DNA of 50,863 bases from Polynucleobacter meluiroseus (GTDB lineage: Bacteria > Pseudomonadota > Gammaproteobacteria > Burkholderiales > Burkholderiaceae): positions 1 through 50,863 of the forward strand of contig CAMDKY010000011.1 of NCBI GenBank assembly GCA_945901245.1. Direction: 5' to 3'. Both the position numbers and the translations under genes were made by a program. Below the pieces are notes generated by a model. It saw nothing but the letters and a program-made list of their open reading frames with translations, was not told the DNA's origin and ran no database searches. Positions 16,724-26,932 of this stretch are shown one piece after another. Numbering within the stretch: the first letter of the stretch is position 1; the number at the start of each line of letters is the position of its first letter.

Positions 16724-17364
16724 TTAAACTCAAGGGGCAAATTCCGCTGATTGGATTAACCGGCGGAATCGGCTCTGGTAAATCAGTAGTGGCCAAGCGC
16801 TTGGCTGAGCTTGGGGCAACGGTAATCGATTCCGATCAAATTGCCCACGACATCACCGCCCCCAGCGGATCGGCCATCGCCGCCATCAAAGCCAGTTTTG
16901 GACCGGCTGCATTGGCGGCCGATGGATCCCTCGATCGACCCAAAATGCGCAGCCTTGTATTTGATGATCCTGCTGCACTGAAAACCCTGGAAGCCATAAC
17001 CCACCCTTTGATCCAAGCAGAAACCGCTAGGCAAGCTGACTTGGCCCACCAGAGCGGTGCTTTGTATTTGGTTTTTGTGGTGCCGCTCCTGGTGGAATCG
17101 ACTCATTGGTGCGACTTGATTGATCACCTTGTGGTGGTGGACTGCCCCCACGAGGTGCAAATTGCGCGTGTTATGCAGCGCAGCAATTTAAACTGCGCCC
17201 AGATTGAGCAAATTATCAATAAACAAGCATCGCGCCCTGATCGACTAGCTGCAGCGGATACCATTTTGGTTAACCAAGGGAGCCTAGAAGACCTCGTTCC
17301 AAAAATCGATGCTTTGCACCAATTGATTATCAAAAACGGGACTGAGCCTAGCAATTCCGCATAG
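16693..17364 (+). CDS. coaE: Dephospho-CoA kinase
   Basis: Last enzyme of coenzyme A synthesis; phosphorylates the 3' hydroxyl of dephospho-CoA. The 223 aa carry the P-loop GGIGSGKS (residues 24-31), VIDSDQIAHD after it, and the RxxxQ-type region RVMQRSNL with QIEQIINKQASRPDRLAAAD in the lid part. The ATG 16693 overlaps the end of pilD by 31 bp and yields a 17-residue extension before the P-loop strand. No other ATG is available. pilBCD-coaE-zapD is a known gene order in betaproteobacteria. Confidence 0.96.
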   Translation: MASTPTHSALIKLKGQIPLIGLTGGIGSGKSVVAKRLAELGATVIDSDQIAHDITAPSGSAIAAIKASFGPAALAADGSLDRPKMRSLVFDDPAALKTLEAITHPLIQAETARQADLAHQSGALYLVFVVPLLVESTHWCDLIDHLVVVDCPHEVQIARVMQRSNLNCAQIEQIINKQASRPDRLAAADTILVNQGSLEDLVPKIDALHQLIIKNGTEPSNSA

Positions 17365-17374
17365 AATAGAATCC

Positions 17375-18127
17375 GTGATTGTTTATGAATACCCCTTTAA
17401 TGAGTTAGTCCGAAACATGCTCCGCCTGGAGTACTTGTTCGGGCGCTACACCCATTTTGCTAAATCCGACGACCCCGAGCTCCACCAGTGCGCCATTGCA
17501 ACCCTATTTGAGTTAGGTGATATCGGCGCACGGGGTGATATCAAATCGCTCCTCTTAAAAGAGTTTGAACGGCAAAAGCAAGCGCTGCACGGCCTCAAGT
17601 CATCTACAAAAGTTGACCAGGTGGTATTAAGTCAAGCACTCGGCGAGATCGATGATGCATCTGCACATCTAAGTCAATCGCTGGGCAAACCTAATTCAGC
17701 TATTGCTGAAAATGAGTGGCTCAACGGCATTCGAACCCGCCTCTCGATTCCGGGAGGCACTAGCCCTATTGATCTACCAAACTTTCATGCCTGGAAATGC
17801 AGCGCACCTGGTGAGCGGCGTGCGTTGCTGCAGCATTTCATTGCGCCATTGTTGCCTTGGAATGAATCGTCCCAATTATTTTTGAAGTTACTGCGCCAAT
17901 CGGGTGAATCACGCGATGCAGTTGCTCACCAGGGTGCATTTCAGCAAGCGCCCTCGGGCAAGGTCTACCAACTGATGCGCATTGGGGTTGAAGACGATTC
18001 CGTCTTTTCTGAAATCAGTGCGAACAAATACTTACTGTCCGTTCGTTTCTTAAAAAGCGAACGCGATAAGAAGCCGCATCCAGTCTTGGAAGATATTCCA
18101 TTTAAGCTGACTTTGTGCCAGTTTTAA
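17375..18127 (+). CDS. zapD: Cell division protein ZapD
   Basis: Cytoplasmic FtsZ-binding protein that crosslinks FtsZ filaments and stabilises the ring. The 250 aa begin with MIVYEYPFNELVRNMLRLEYLFGRY, the family start, from a GTG at 17375, and include HPVLEDIPFKLTLCQF at the end, as in other ZapD proteins. The fold is alpha-helical at the N-terminus and beta-rich at the C-terminus. It lies 10 bp after coaE. Its partner ftsZ is about 8 kb further on. The last 26 bp overlap the convergent mutT gene. Confidence 0.95.
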   Translation: MIVYEYPFNELVRNMLRLEYLFGRYTHFAKSDDPELHQCAIATLFELGDIGARGDIKSLLLKEFERQKQALHGLKSSTKVDQVVLSQALGEIDDASAHLSQSLGKPNSAIAENEWLNGIRTRLSIPGGTSPIDLPNFHAWKCSAPGERRALLQHFIAPLLPWNESSQLFLKLLRQSGESRDAVAHQGAFQQAPSGKVYQLMRIGVEDDSVFSEISANKYLLSVRFLKSERDKKPHPVLEDIPFKLTLCQF

Positions 18128-18545
18128 TCTCGGCATAAAACTGCTTTAGTAGCTGAATCATTGGTAATGCAGCCGGCAGTAGCGGCTCTACAGTGAGCTG
18201 ATCACCGTTTAAGTCTTGCCATACTAAGGCTTGGTTTTCCAGCCCAGCAGGCTCGCCATCCCACTCGCGAATAACACTGACATGAATGCGCACAAAAGCA
18301 TGTGGATAGTCATGCTCAATCGTCATTAACTCGATGCCGTCCAGTATTGTGATTCCAAGCTCCTCTTGGAGTTCCCGTTGCAAAGCCTGAAAGTAGGTCT
18401 CACCAGCTTCGACTTTACCCCCCGGAAATTCCCAATAGCCCTCGTAAGGTTTACCAAGCGGTCGCTGACCCATCAAGAAGCGCTGCTGCGCATCCACCAG
18501 AATGCCGGCAGCTACCTCAGTAACTTGGCGCCGAACATCACTCAT
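18102..18545 (-). CDS. mutT: 8-oxo-dGTP diphosphatase MutT-like (Nudix)
   Basis: Nudix hydrolase of the MutT branch, which removes oxidised guanine nucleotides from the precursor pool. The 147 aa hold the full Nudix box: G43, five residues, E49, then R57-E58, E61-E62 and G64. The preceding GQRPLGKPYEGYWEFPGG segment is typical of MutT (family known, substrate inferred). It is 6 bp from the DUF815 ATPase gene and may end an operon with argJ. It overlaps zapD by 26 bp tail to tail. Many relatives have yacG between zapD and mutT; no such reading frame fits here. Confidence 0.9.
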   Translation of the reverse strand: MSDVRRQVTEVAAGILVDAQQRFLMGQRPLGKPYEGYWEFPGGKVEAGETYFQALQRELQEELGITILDGIELMTIEHDYPHAFVRIHVSVIREWDGEPAGLENQALVWQDLNGDQLTVEPLLPAALPMIQLLKQFYAEIKTGTKSA

Positions 18546-18551
18546 GCGTAA

Positions 18552-19409
18552 TTAGGCGTGGGTACCGGCCCAGTGCTTTGCAAATTGCCAAGCAACTCGG
18601 CCAGAGCGGGATCCACGCTCCAAAGCCCATACCAAAGCCTGTGATTGAGCTGCTTCAATTTGCACATCACTCAAACCAAAATGCCTAAGCCAATGGGCCA
18701 CGATAGCAAGGTACTCATCTTGCTTGGGCGGATAAAAAGAGAGCCAGAGACCAAAGCGCTCTGATAAAGATATTTTTTCTTCCACCACCTCGCCCGGATG
18801 AATTTCGCCATCGTCATCGTGGTGGTAGCTGAGATTGTCTTTCATGTACTCCGGCAATAAATGGCGGCGATTGGATGTCGCGTAAATCAGGATGTTATCG
18901 ACCTGAGCCGATATCGAACCATCCAAGGCTGACTTCATTACTTTGTAACCCGACTCGCCATCCTCAAACGACAAATCATCGCAAAAGACAATGAATCGTT
19001 CGGGGCGCTCAGCCAATAACTCAGTGATATCAGCTAAATCGGCCAGGTGCTCTTTTTCAACCTCAACCAAGCGCAAGCCCTCTTTTGCAAATGCATGCAA
19101 ACTCGCTTTAATTAATGAGGATTTTCCAGTACCGCGTGCGCCCGTCAAGAGGATATTATTCGCCGGTTTCTTTTGGATAAATTGCCGGGTATTTTCTTTA
19201 ATAGCATCGCGCTGGCGATCAATGTGCTGTAAGTCATCGTAACTGATATCCGAAACGTGCTTTACGGGCTGAAGAAAACCAATGCTACCAAAAATACTGT
19301 CGCGTCGGCGCCACCGAAATGCTGTCGATGACTGCCACTGCGCCTCATCCAGAGGCTTTGGAAGAAATGTTTCTAAGTGGCTTAGTAGCCGATCTAATTT
19401 TTCATTCAT
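18552..19409 (-). CDS. DUF815-family AAA+ ATPase
   Basis: ATPase of the DUF815 family, widespread in proteobacteria and without an assigned role. I place the start at MNEKLDRLLSHLE (285 aa), 4 bp after the argJ stop. A longer frame of 36 more residues would lie inside argJ. Walker A is GARGTGKS (90-97), Walker B FCDDLSFE with D144 and D145, and a sensor-like ATSNRRHLLP follows. After that comes an acidic stretch (YHHDDDGEI) and an SLSERFGLWLSFYPP motif seen across the family. The C-terminus is a small helical lid with RSGRVAWQFAKHW. It is probably co-transcribed with argJ and mutT; the reason for the link is unknown. Confidence 0.88.
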   Translation of the reverse strand: MNEKLDRLLSHLETFLPKPLDEAQWQSSTAFRWRRRDSIFGSIGFLQPVKHVSDISYDDLQHIDRQRDAIKENTRQFIQKKPANNILLTGARGTGKSSLIKASLHAFAKEGLRLVEVEKEHLADLADITELLAERPERFIVFCDDLSFEDGESGYKVMKSALDGSISAQVDNILIYATSNRRHLLPEYMKDNLSYHHDDDGEIHPGEVVEEKISLSERFGLWLSFYPPKQDEYLAIVAHWLRHFGLSDVQIEAAQSQALVWALERGSRSGRVAWQFAKHWAGTHA

Positions 19410-19413
19410 GGGC

Positions 19414-20652
19414 TTAAGAGCGGTAATCGGCATTAATCGAGACGTAATCATGCGACAGATCACAGGTCCACATCGTCTGCTCGGCATTACCGCGACCCAA
19501 ATCGATTTTGACGGCAATTTCGGCTGCTTGCATTACGCGCTTGCCATCTGCCTCTTGGTAGCTGGGATTACGCCCACCGTCTTTTGCAACCCAAACATCG
19601 CCAAGCCACAATTGCACTCTATTGACATCTAAATCAGCAATGCCAGCATAACCAATGGCTGCCAAAATACGACCCAAATTGGGATCGCTTGCAAAAAAAG
19701 CAGTCTTTACTAGAGGCGAGTGGGCAACCGCCTCAGCCACTAAACGGCACTCTTCGTTGGTCTTGCCGCCAATCACCTCAATCGAAATAAACTTGGTAGC
19801 ACCCTCGCCATCGCGCACAATCATTTGGGCCAGCCGGCGAGCAAATGCAATGAGTGCAGTTCGCACAATCGGATAGCTCGCATCCTTCGTGCTTTGTATT
19901 GTGACTGGGGATATCCCGGTGGCCATCACAATAAATGAATCATTGGTGCTGGTATCGCCGTCAATCGTAATCGCATTAAACGACAGATCTGCCACCTCTT
20001 TGGTTAAGCTTTGCAATACATCTGGAGCAATCGCGGCATCCGTTGCAATAAAGCCCAGCATGGTTGCCATATTGGGATGAATCATGCCGGCACCCTTGCA
20101 AATACCGGTTAGTGTGATGAGCCCATCTGGCGCAATCACCACTTGCGACAGCGCCTTGGGCTGTATGTCGGTTGTCATGATCGCTTCTGCCGCATCAAAC
20201 CAGGCATCGTCGTTTAGATTAGCAATGGCTCGTGGGAGCGCTGCGGTCAGCTTTGCAATCGGCAAGGGCTCAAGGATAACGCCCGTTGAAAATGGCAGCA
20301 CTTGCTCTGGCTGTACATTCAGTGCCGCTGCCACAGCGCAGCAGGTTTCCAAGGCATCGCGCATCCCTTGCTCGCCTGTTCCCGCATTGGCGTTACCAGT
20401 ATTAACTACCAGCGCCCGTATGCCGCTATTCGTTTCAGCAACCCAGTCCAAGTGTGCCCTACACAACTGTACTGGCGCAGCGCAAAAACGATTCTGCGTG
20501 AATACCCCAGCTACTTGCGTACCTGGACTCAGCGTAATCACTAAAACATCTTTGCGATTGGCTTTTTTAATACCAGCCTCGGCAATGCCTAGTTGCACAC
20601 CAGCAACTGGGCTGAGCGCTGATCGTTCTGGCAGCGGAAGATTAACTGGCAT
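19414..20652 (-). CDS. argJ: Bifunctional glutamate N-acetyltransferase / amino-acid acetyltransferase
   Basis: Arginine synthesis enzyme that recycles acetyl groups from N-acetylornithine to glutamate, and in bifunctional forms also uses acetyl-CoA. The 412 aa include [20 protein letters not shown] and the self-cleavage site [16 protein letters not shown], where Thr197 becomes the nucleophile and new N-terminus of the beta chain. The VNDSF-like [11 protein letters not shown] and the [11 protein letters not shown] region are also typical. Whether it is bifunctional cannot be seen from sequence. It lies 2 bp downstream of secA, so the two are very likely co-transcribed. Confidence 0.96.
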   Translation of the reverse strand: MPVNLPLPERSALSPVAGVQLGIAEAGIKKANRKDVLVITLSPGTQVAGVFTQNRFCAAPVQLCRAHLDWVAETNSGIRALVVNTGNANAGTGEQGMRDALETCCAVAAALNVQPEQVLPFSTGVILEPLPIAKLTAALPRAIANLNDDAWFDAAEAIMTTDIQPKALSQVVIAPDGLITLTGICKGAGMIHPNMATMLGFIATDAAIAPDVLQSLTKEVADLSFNAITIDGDTSTNDSFIVMATGISPVTIQSTKDASYPIVRTALIAFARRLAQMIVRDGEGATKFISIEVIGGKTNEECRLVAEAVAHSPLVKTAFFASDPNLGRILAAIGYAGIADLDVNRVQLWLGDVWVAKDGGRNPSYQEADGKRVMQAAEIAVKIDLGRGNAEQTMWTCDLSHDYVSINADYRS

Positions 20653-20654
20653 GA

Positions 20655-23408
20655 TTAGCTCAGGGCACCGTGGCAGGCTTTGTATTTTTTACCACTGCCA
20701 CATGGGCACGGGTCATTTCGACCGACCTTAGGTCCAGAGCGAACTGGGGTAGGCGTAACTACGGCGGGCTTTTCATCGGCAACTGTATCGATACTTGCGT
20801 CTGCGTGCTGATATTGCACATCCTTAATCTGACTCATGTCTTCATTAATGGATTCAGAGGCAGCGTCCAACTCATCCGCAGTCCGAATTTTGACTGCCAT
20901 AATGCTTTTCACAACGTCATTCTTAATGACATCCAAGAGTTCGCCATACAACTCAAATGCCTCTCGGCGGTATTCTTGTTTTGGATCCTTTTGTGCATAA
21001 CCACGCAAATGAATACCTTGACGCAAATGATCTAAGGCAGCCAAATGCTCGCGCCAATGACTATCCAAGCTATACAACATCACGGAACGTTCAAATCCAG
21101 CAAAGGACTCTCGGCCAGACAGCTCTACCTTATCGTCGTATGCAGTTTTCGCAGCTGCAAGGACATGATCCACCACATCCTCGGCTTCAATGGAATCAGC
21201 TGACTGAACCAGGCCAGTCAAATCAACTCCAAGACCCCATTCATTGGCTAGGCTGTTTTCCAATCCCGTTAGATCCCATTGCTCTTCCATGGATTCGGCA
21301 GGAACATACAACTGACAGAAGTTGCGTAATGCATCATCGCGCAGGTTAGCAATTAAATCGCCAATGTCTTTGCTCTCCAATACTTCATTACGGAGACGGT
21401 AGGTTTCTTTACGCTGATCGTTGGCAACGTCATCGTACTGGAGCAGTTGCTTCCGAATATCAAAGTTACGGCCCTCAACCTTACGTTGTGCAGACTCAAT
21501 CGAACGCGTTACCATGCCCGCCTCGATCGGCTCCCCTTCTGGCATCTTCAAGCGATCCATTACCGCACGAAGGCGATCGCCTGCAAAAATACGCAAGAGT
21601 GGATCATCTAAGGATAGGTAAAAGCGCGATGAGCCCGGATCGCCTTGGCGACCTGAGCGACCGCGCAATTGGTTGTCAATCCGGCGACTCTCATGACGCT
21701 CGGTACCAATAATATGCAATCCACCCGCAGCTAGTACTTGGTCATGCAAGCCTTGCCATTCATTATGCAAAACGGCAATGCGTGCCTCAACATCAGCATC
21801 AGATAAAGCGCCATCTACATTAAGTAGTGCTGCTTGCTTCTCGACATTACCGCCAAGCACAATGTCTGTGCCGCGGCCCGCCATATTGGTGGCGATGGTG
21901 ATCATTTTTGGTCTGCCAGCCTGCGCAATAATTTCGGCTTCTCTTGCATGCTGCTTTGCATTTAAGACTTGATGGGGCAACTTCTTTTGATCGAGTAGAT
22001 GGGCAATCAGCTCGGAGTTTTCAATCGAGGTAGTACCAACCAATACCGGTTGGCCACGCCCATAACACTCTTCAATGTCTTTAACTACGGCCGCATAGCG
22101 CTCGGCCGAGGTTTTGTAAATTTGATCTTGGCGGTCGGTTCGCTGGCTAATCCGATTCGGCGGAATAACTACAGTTTCAAGGCTGTAGATCTCCTTGAAC
22201 TCATAGGCTTCAGTATCGGCAGTACCGGTCATGCCGGCCAATTTGCCGTACATGCGGAAATAATTTTGGAAAGTGATCGTAGCTAAAGTGCGATTCTCAC
22301 TTTGAATCGGTACGCCTTCTTTTGCCTCCACCGCCTGGTGCAGTCCATCGGACCAGCGACGTCCAGTCATTAGGCGCCCTGTGAACTCATCCACAATGAT
22401 GACTTCTTGGTTTTGAACCACATATTGTTGATCGCGGTGTTGCAAACAATGTGCACGCAGAGCCGCATAGACATGGTGCATCAAAGTAATGTTCTGAGGT
22501 GCATACAGCGAATCACCTGGATTTAAAACGCCGATTTGCGCCAAGATACTCTCAGCCTTCTCGTGGCCAGTCTCCGTCAAATACACCTGTTGGGTTTTTT
22601 CATCGACCCAGTAGTCACCTGGCTTTTCAACCCCCGTACCATCCGACTTTTCTTCCCCAATTTGACGCTCTAAATACGATGGCAAAGAATTCATCTTGAG
22701 GTAAAGGTCAGTATGGTCTTCCGCCTGCCCTGAAATAATCAGCGGCGTCCGCGCTTCGTCAATCAGGATTGAGTCAACTTCGTCAACAATCGCATAAGCC
22801 AAACCACGCTGAACTCGCTGGCCAACATCTTGCACCATGTTGTCACGTAAATAATCAAAACCAAATTCATTATTGGTGCCGTAGGTAATATCAGCGGCAT
22901 AGGCTGCCTGCTTTGCTTCGTGATCCATTTGGGATAAGTTGATACCAACCTGCAGTCCCAGGAAGTTGTACAGCTTTGCCATCCACTCCGCATCACGCTG
23001 CGCTAGGTAATCGTTGACCGTAACGACGTGAACACCCTTGCCTGAAATTGCATTTAGATAAACCGCTAAGGTGGCGGTCAGGGTTTTGCCTTCACCCGTA
23101 CCCATCTCAGCAATTTTGCCTTGGTGTAGCGCTAAACCACCCATAATCTGCGCATCAAAATGGCGCATTTTCATGACGCGTCGACTGGCTTCGCGGACCA
23201 CTGCAAATGCTTCGGCCGTTAAGTCATCTATCGTCTCCCCAGAAGCAAGGCGTGATTTAAATTCCGCCGTTTTTGCTTGCAGCGCATCATCATCAAGCGA
23301 TTGCAGGGTAGACTCGAGTGCATTAACCTGTGCAACAACTTTGCGATATTGCTTTAAGAGTCGATCGTTGCGACTGCCAAATAGAGTTTTTAGAATGCCG
23401 ATTGCCAT
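20655..23408 (-). CDS. secA: Preprotein translocase ATPase SecA
   Basis: Motor ATPase that pushes preproteins through SecYEG. The 917 aa are full length. Walker A is MGTGEGKT (102-109). The DEAD-type [19 protein letters not shown] follows, then the preprotein crosslinking region, then the helicase motif [15 protein letters not shown] and the [13 protein letters not shown] motif. The C-terminal tail ends in a zinc-binding SEC-C motif, [14 protein letters not shown], which binds SecB. It is divergent from the DciA-like gene across 55 bp. SecM is not present, as expected outside enterobacteria. argJ follows with a 2-bp gap. Confidence 0.98.
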   Translation of the reverse strand: MAIGILKTLFGSRNDRLLKQYRKVVAQVNALESTLQSLDDDALQAKTAEFKSRLASGETIDDLTAEAFAVVREASRRVMKMRHFDAQIMGGLALHQGKIAEMGTGEGKTLTATLAVYLNAISGKGVHVVTVNDYLAQRDAEWMAKLYNFLGLQVGINLSQMDHEAKQAAYAADITYGTNNEFGFDYLRDNMVQDVGQRVQRGLAYAIVDEVDSILIDEARTPLIISGQAEDHTDLYLKMNSLPSYLERQIGEEKSDGTGVEKPGDYWVDEKTQQVYLTETGHEKAESILAQIGVLNPGDSLYAPQNITLMHHVYAALRAHCLQHRDQQYVVQNQEVIIVDEFTGRLMTGRRWSDGLHQAVEAKEGVPIQSENRTLATITFQNYFRMYGKLAGMTGTADTEAYEFKEIYSLETVVIPPNRISQRTDRQDQIYKTSAERYAAVVKDIEECYGRGQPVLVGTTSIENSELIAHLLDQKKLPHQVLNAKQHAREAEIIAQAGRPKMITIATNMAGRGTDIVLGGNVEKQAALLNVDGALSDADVEARIAVLHNEWQGLHDQVLAAGGLHIIGTERHESRRIDNQLRGRSGRQGDPGSSRFYLSLDDPLLRIFAGDRLRAVMDRLKMPEGEPIEAGMVTRSIESAQRKVEGRNFDIRKQLLQYDDVANDQRKETYRLRNEVLESKDIGDLIANLRDDALRNFCQLYVPAESMEEQWDLTGLENSLANEWGLGVDLTGLVQSADSIEAEDVVDHVLAAAKTAYDDKVELSGRESFAGFERSVMLYSLDSHWREHLAALDHLRQGIHLRGYAQKDPKQEYRREAFELYGELLDVIKNDVVKSIMAVKIRTADELDAASESINEDMSQIKDVQYQHADASIDTVADEKPAVVTPTPVRSGPKVGRNDPCPCGSGKKYKACHGALS

Positions 23409-23463
23409 GGGATTTTGACCAAAATTAAGCCTTTGAGTTTATCACCCGTACAGCCTTTTCCTC

Positions 23464-23982
23464 ATGAATGTAAAGCCAAAAAGTCCTTATCCTGCAAAGC
23501 CAAACCCTGCCCGGGAGTGGCTTGACTGCCTGCGCGGACCCGAGGGAATGAATGGCATTTTGGCGCGCACCGAAGACCTTGTGCTTTTGAAAGCCTGCCT
23601 GCAAAAATGCCTTAAATCCCTTGAATTAGGCCACTTTGGCTCCAAAATCGAGCCGGTTTGGGTCTCCAACAAGCCAATGGAACTCTTGCTGATGGTGCCC
23701 AATGCCACCATCGCCTCGCGTTTGCAGCAATCTTTACCTAGCTTAATCAATGAGTTAAGCAAAGACGGCGTCAAGTGCTCGGCGATTAAGATTAGCCTTA
23801 AGCCTGCCCTACCCCGCTCCGAATGGGCAATTCAGCCGCGAGCGCAAGTGCGGGAGAAACCCATTGGCTTAAACGCCGCTGCACGATCAGCCTGGCTTGA
23901 TTTGCTCGGTAAATTGGAAGCAGACTCTGAATTACGTAAGGCGGTTGAGAAATTACTCAAATCCAAGTCTGGATCGCCCTAA
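23464..23982 (+). CDS. DciA-like protein (DUF721 family)
   Basis: A 172-aa protein that I assign with moderate confidence to the DUF721 family. That family includes DciA, which helps load the replicative helicase DnaB in bacteria lacking DnaC. The [61 protein letters not shown] section has the expected helix-strand-strand-helix pattern (the KH-like fold). A DUF721 gene between secA and lpxC is common in gamma- and betaproteobacteria, and that position is the strongest support. The C-terminal part is lysine-rich. Its stop overlaps the lpxC stop region by 4 bp on the opposite strand. Confidence 0.65.
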   Translation: MNVKPKSPYPAKPNPAREWLDCLRGPEGMNGILARTEDLVLLKACLQKCLKSLELGHFGSKIEPVWVSNKPMELLLMVPNATIASRLQQSLPSLINELSKDGVKCSAIKISLKPALPRSEWAIQPRAQVREKPIGLNAAARSAWLDLLGKLEADSELRKAVEKLLKSKSGSP

Positions 23983-24893
23983 AAGAAAAGGGGTTGACTC
24001 TCTAAAGTGTAGGCGGCCGGGGCCTTTGCCTGCGGAAATGATTCAATTGCAAATGCACTCGGATCCTCGAATAACTTGCGCAATAAGGCGTTATTGAGGG
24101 CATGGCCTGATTTTTTTGCAATATACGAACCCACAATGGGGTGTCCAGCTAAATACAAATCGCCAATGGCATCCAGTATTTTGTGACGCACGAACTCATC
24201 GTCGTAGCGCAATTCTTCATTATTGAGAATGCGGTGCTCATCCAAGACAATCGCGTTATCCAAACTACCACCGCGCGCTAGACCAATTTCGCGCAAAGCC
24301 TCTACCTCATGAGCAAAACCGAATGTGCGCGCGCGGCCGATTTCACTGCGATAGGCCTGTTCTGCAAAATCTACCACGCAATGTTGGCCTGTTTTATCAA
24401 CAGCAGGGTGTTTAAAGTCAATCATAAAGTCCAGCTTAAAGCCGAAAAAAGGCTCTAGCCGAGCTAGCTTATCGCCATCCCGCACTTCAACGGCCTTTTT
24501 AATCACCATAAATTGACGGGCTGCGTCTTGCTCTGCAATGCCTGCAGACTCAAGTAAAAATAAAAAGGATGCCGCACTGCCATCCATGATTGGAATCTCT
24601 TCGCAGTCAACTTCAATCAACAGATTATCTAAACCCAATCCAGCGCAAGCAGAGAGTAGATGCTCGACCGTAGAAATGCGAACGCCGTCTTTTTGCAAGA
24701 CCGATGCCAGACGGGTATCTCCAACTAGCAAGGCATCTGCCGGAATCATAATCGGCTCGGGCAGGTCGATGCGCACGAATTGAATTCCCGAATTGACTGG
24801 CGCAGGTTTAATCGACAAAGTCGATTTACGACCGGAGTGCAGACCAATGCCAACCGTTTTAATTGGGTTGGCAATGGTTCGTTGCTTGAGCAT
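23979..24893 (-). CDS. lpxC: UDP-3-O-acyl-N-acetylglucosamine deacetylase
   Basis: Zinc enzyme for the committed step of lipid A synthesis. Numbered from a GTG two codons upstream, the expected zinc ligands are H80 (STVEHLLSA), H239 and D243 ([10 protein letters not shown]), with the AGHPI histidine H253 as general acid. GIGLHSG lies near the N-terminus and DGSAASF in the middle. I prefer the ATG at 24893 (MLKQRTIA, 304 aa) because family members start at this point; the GTG at 24899 is the alternative. It lies downstream of the peroxiredoxin gene with 44 bp between, containing a 10-bp palindrome CTAAATTTAG at 24904-24913. Confidence 0.97.
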   Translation of the reverse strand: MLKQRTIANPIKTVGIGLHSGRKSTLSIKPAPVNSGIQFVRIDLPEPIMIPADALLVGDTRLASVLQKDGVRISTVEHLLSACAGLGLDNLLIEVDCEEIPIMDGSAASFLFLLESAGIAEQDAARQFMVIKKAVEVRDGDKLARLEPFFGFKLDFMIDFKHPAVDKTGQHCVVDFAEQAYRSEIGRARTFGFAHEVEALREIGLARGGSLDNAIVLDEHRILNNEELRYDDEFVRHKILDAIGDLYLAGHPIVGSYIAKKSGHALNNALLRKLFEDPSAFAIESFPQAKAPAAYTLESQPLFF

Positions 24894-24937
24894 AGTCACT
24901 TAACTAAATTTAGCTATTAATGAGGCTTCAGTAAAAA

Positions 24938-25438
24938 TTACAACTGCTTTAATACAGAGCCTGCATCGCTGACCTCTAACTTACCTGGCTCTTCGAGGGA
25001 TAAGGACTTCACAACACCATCTTCTACCACCATGGCATACCGCTGTGAACGAATACCCAGTCCGCGCTTAGTTAAATCAAATTCCATGCCTAGTTTGCTA
25101 GTGAACTCAGCGCTACCATCGCCTAACATGCGTACTTTTTTGCCTACATTGAGATCGCGGCCCCATGCACCCATCACAAATGGATCATTCACAGCGACGC
25201 ACCAAACCTCATCAACGCCTTTTGCTTTAATTGCATCGAACTGGGCAACGTAACCAGGCACATGCTGCGCTGAACACGTTGGCGTAAATGCGCCAGGTAA
25301 GGCAAAAATCACGATTTTTTTACCGGCTACTAATTTATCTATTTCAAAGGCATTAGGGCCAATAGCGCAGCCTTCTGTTTCTTCATTCAGAAACTCATAC
25401 AAGGTGGCATTAGGTAGTTTTTGTCCGACTGCAATCAT
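24938..25438 (-). CDS. Peroxiredoxin (Prx5-type redoxin)
   Basis: Thiol peroxidase that reduces hydrogen peroxide and alkyl peroxides. The 166 aa contain LPGAFTPTCSAQHVPGY with the peroxidatic Cys55, the mark of the Prx5 group. There is a second cysteine near WCVAVNDPFVMGAWG, so a two-cysteine mechanism is possible. The QRYAMVVEDGVVKSLSLEEPG tail is conserved. No glutaredoxin domain is fused. It sits between ftsZ and lpxC on the same strand, 113 bp after ftsZ, with a stem-loop in that gap, so it may carry its own promoter. Confidence 0.93.
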   Translation of the reverse strand: MIAVGQKLPNATLYEFLNEETEGCAIGPNAFEIDKLVAGKKIVIFALPGAFTPTCSAQHVPGYVAQFDAIKAKGVDEVWCVAVNDPFVMGAWGRDLNVGKKVRMLGDGSAEFTSKLGMEFDLTKRGLGIRSQRYAMVVEDGVVKSLSLEEPGKLEVSDAGSVLKQL

Positions 25439-25471
25439 AAAATCTCCAATTCAATAGTTATCAATGGGTGA

Positions 25472-25518
25472 GCCAACGCAAGCGCAGGATTCGTCGTCCG
25501 GAGGGGCGCTGCGCTGGC
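25472..25518. repeat. Stem-loop in the ftsZ-peroxiredoxin gap
   Basis: Arms GCCAACGCAAGCGC (25472-25485) and GCGCTGCGCTGGC (25506-25518) pair over 12 positions with one mismatch and one bulge, around a 20-nt loop that itself can pair (GGA with TCC). No T-tract follows on either strand. It marks the downstream boundary of the dcw cluster and could be a transcript end or stabiliser. Confidence 0.5.
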
Positions 25519-25551
25519 ATCTCTCATATCACTATTGTATTGAGCAAATTA

Positions 25552-26886
25552 CTAATCAGCCTGTTTCCTTAAAAAAGCAGGGATTTCATAGAAATCCGTC
25601 CCTTTATCCAGCATGGTTTTGGCCTGTGGCGAGCTATCTACGCCCAAAGTTGGAGTGCTAGAAGGCTCTGCACGTGACCGGAACACCCGCGGCAAATCAT
25701 ATTTACTGTAGTCAACGCCAGATGGCTGCGCTGAACCAGCACCAAATGCATTACCAGTCGCTGAGGCCACACTCGCGCCCGAAGCCATTGCCGAATCCAT
25801 GCCCGCCATGCTCATTGCGGCCGAAGGGCTCGATGGGGCAAAGCTGTTTAAGTCGGCCATCGTAGGCATTGCATCGTGCGTACCCGTTGCTTTGCGCCAA
25901 ACGACTTCAGGTTGGCTTTTTTGCATCGCCTGAGGATGGTTTAGACCAGTAGCCACCACCGTTACGCGTAGAGCATCGCCCAAACTATCGTCATACACTG
26001 TGCCAAAAATAACGGTGGCATCGTCTGCAGCATACCCACGGATGGCTGCCATGACCTCACGGGTTTCTGATAGCTTCAAAGAACGGCTTGCAGTGATATT
26101 AACTAAGACACCACGCGCACCCGATAAATCAACACCCTCTAAGAGCGGTGATGCCACTGCAGCTTCCGCAGCTAGGCGAGCGCGATCCATGCCAGAGACG
26201 GTTGCCGTTCCCATCATGGCCTTACCCTGCTCGCCCATCACGGTTTTCACATCCTCAAAGTCAACGTTAATTAAACCTTGAACATTGATGATTTCAGCGA
26301 TACCCGACACGGCGTTATGAAGTACGTCATCCGCACAAGCAAATGCTTTGTCAAATTCGGCATCTTCACCCATGACTTCAAACAGCTTCTCATTGAGTAC
26401 AACGATGAGCGAATCGACATACGCCTCTAATTCATGCGCTCCATCTTCTGCCACCTTTAAGCGCTTAACGCCCTCAAAATCAAATGGCTTACTAATGACG
26501 CCGACCGTCAAAATACCCATCTCTTTAGCAACCTGAGCCACGATGGGCGCTGCGCCAGTACCTGTTCCACCGCCCATACCAGCAGTAATAAACACCATAT
26601 GCGCACCTTGCAATGAATCTGCAATGCGAGCACGAGCCTCTTGTGCCGATGCTGCACCAATTTCTGGTTTTGCACCTGCACCAAGACCACTTGACCCTAA
26701 TTGCAAATTAATGGATGCCGCGGAGCGCTGCAATGCACCCGCATCCGTGTTCATGCAAATAAATTCCACTCCGTCCACACCGCGACGAATCATATGCTGG
26801 ACAGCATTGCCGCCAGCGCCACCGACTCCAACCACTTTAATGATGGTCTTACCGGCTGTGTCTTGATCTACCATTTCGAATTCCAT
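25552..26886 (-). CDS. ftsZ: Cell division protein FtsZ
   Basis: Tubulin-like GTPase that forms the division ring. The 444 aa include VVGVGGAGGNAV near the N-terminus, the tubulin signature GMGGGTGTGAAP, and the T7 loop region VDFEDVKTVM, which supplies the catalytic aspartate to the next subunit. A long variable linker rich in Ala, Ser, Met and Gly follows (about 320-425). The C-terminal peptide EIPAFLRKQAD binds FtsA and ZapD-type partners. It is the last gene of the dcw cluster, 46 bp after ftsA. The start MEFEMVDQD gives a few residues before the first strand. Confidence 0.98.
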   Translation of the reverse strand: MEFEMVDQDTAGKTIIKVVGVGGAGGNAVQHMIRRGVDGVEFICMNTDAGALQRSAASINLQLGSSGLGAGAKPEIGAASAQEARARIADSLQGAHMVFITAGMGGGTGTGAAPIVAQVAKEMGILTVGVISKPFDFEGVKRLKVAEDGAHELEAYVDSLIVVLNEKLFEVMGEDAEFDKAFACADDVLHNAVSGIAEIINVQGLINVDFEDVKTVMGEQGKAMMGTATVSGMDRARLAAEAAVASPLLEGVDLSGARGVLVNITASRSLKLSETREVMAAIRGYAADDATVIFGTVYDDSLGDALRVTVVATGLNHPQAMQKSQPEVVWRKATGTHDAMPTMADLNSFAPSSPSAAMSMAGMDSAMASGASVASATGNAFGAGSAQPSGVDYSKYDLPRVFRSRAEPSSTPTLGVDSSPQAKTMLDKGTDFYEIPAFLRKQAD

Positions 26887-26932
26887 AAACCCTCCTGAGT
26901 TACTTAGTTACATTGACGACGACGAAAAAAAC

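Noticed and set aside
19410-19517. 36-residue N-terminal extension of the DUF815 ATPase
   Set aside because: It lies inside the argJ 3' end in another frame; family members start at MNEKLDRLL-like sequence.
20084-20731. Open frame of 215 codons antisense to argJ and the end of secA
   Set aside because: No family resemblance, no ribosome site, and it spans the junction of two certain genes.
24904-24913. 10-bp palindrome CTAAATTTAG before lpxC
   Set aside because: Too short and AT-rich to separate from chance; no promoter arrangement around it.
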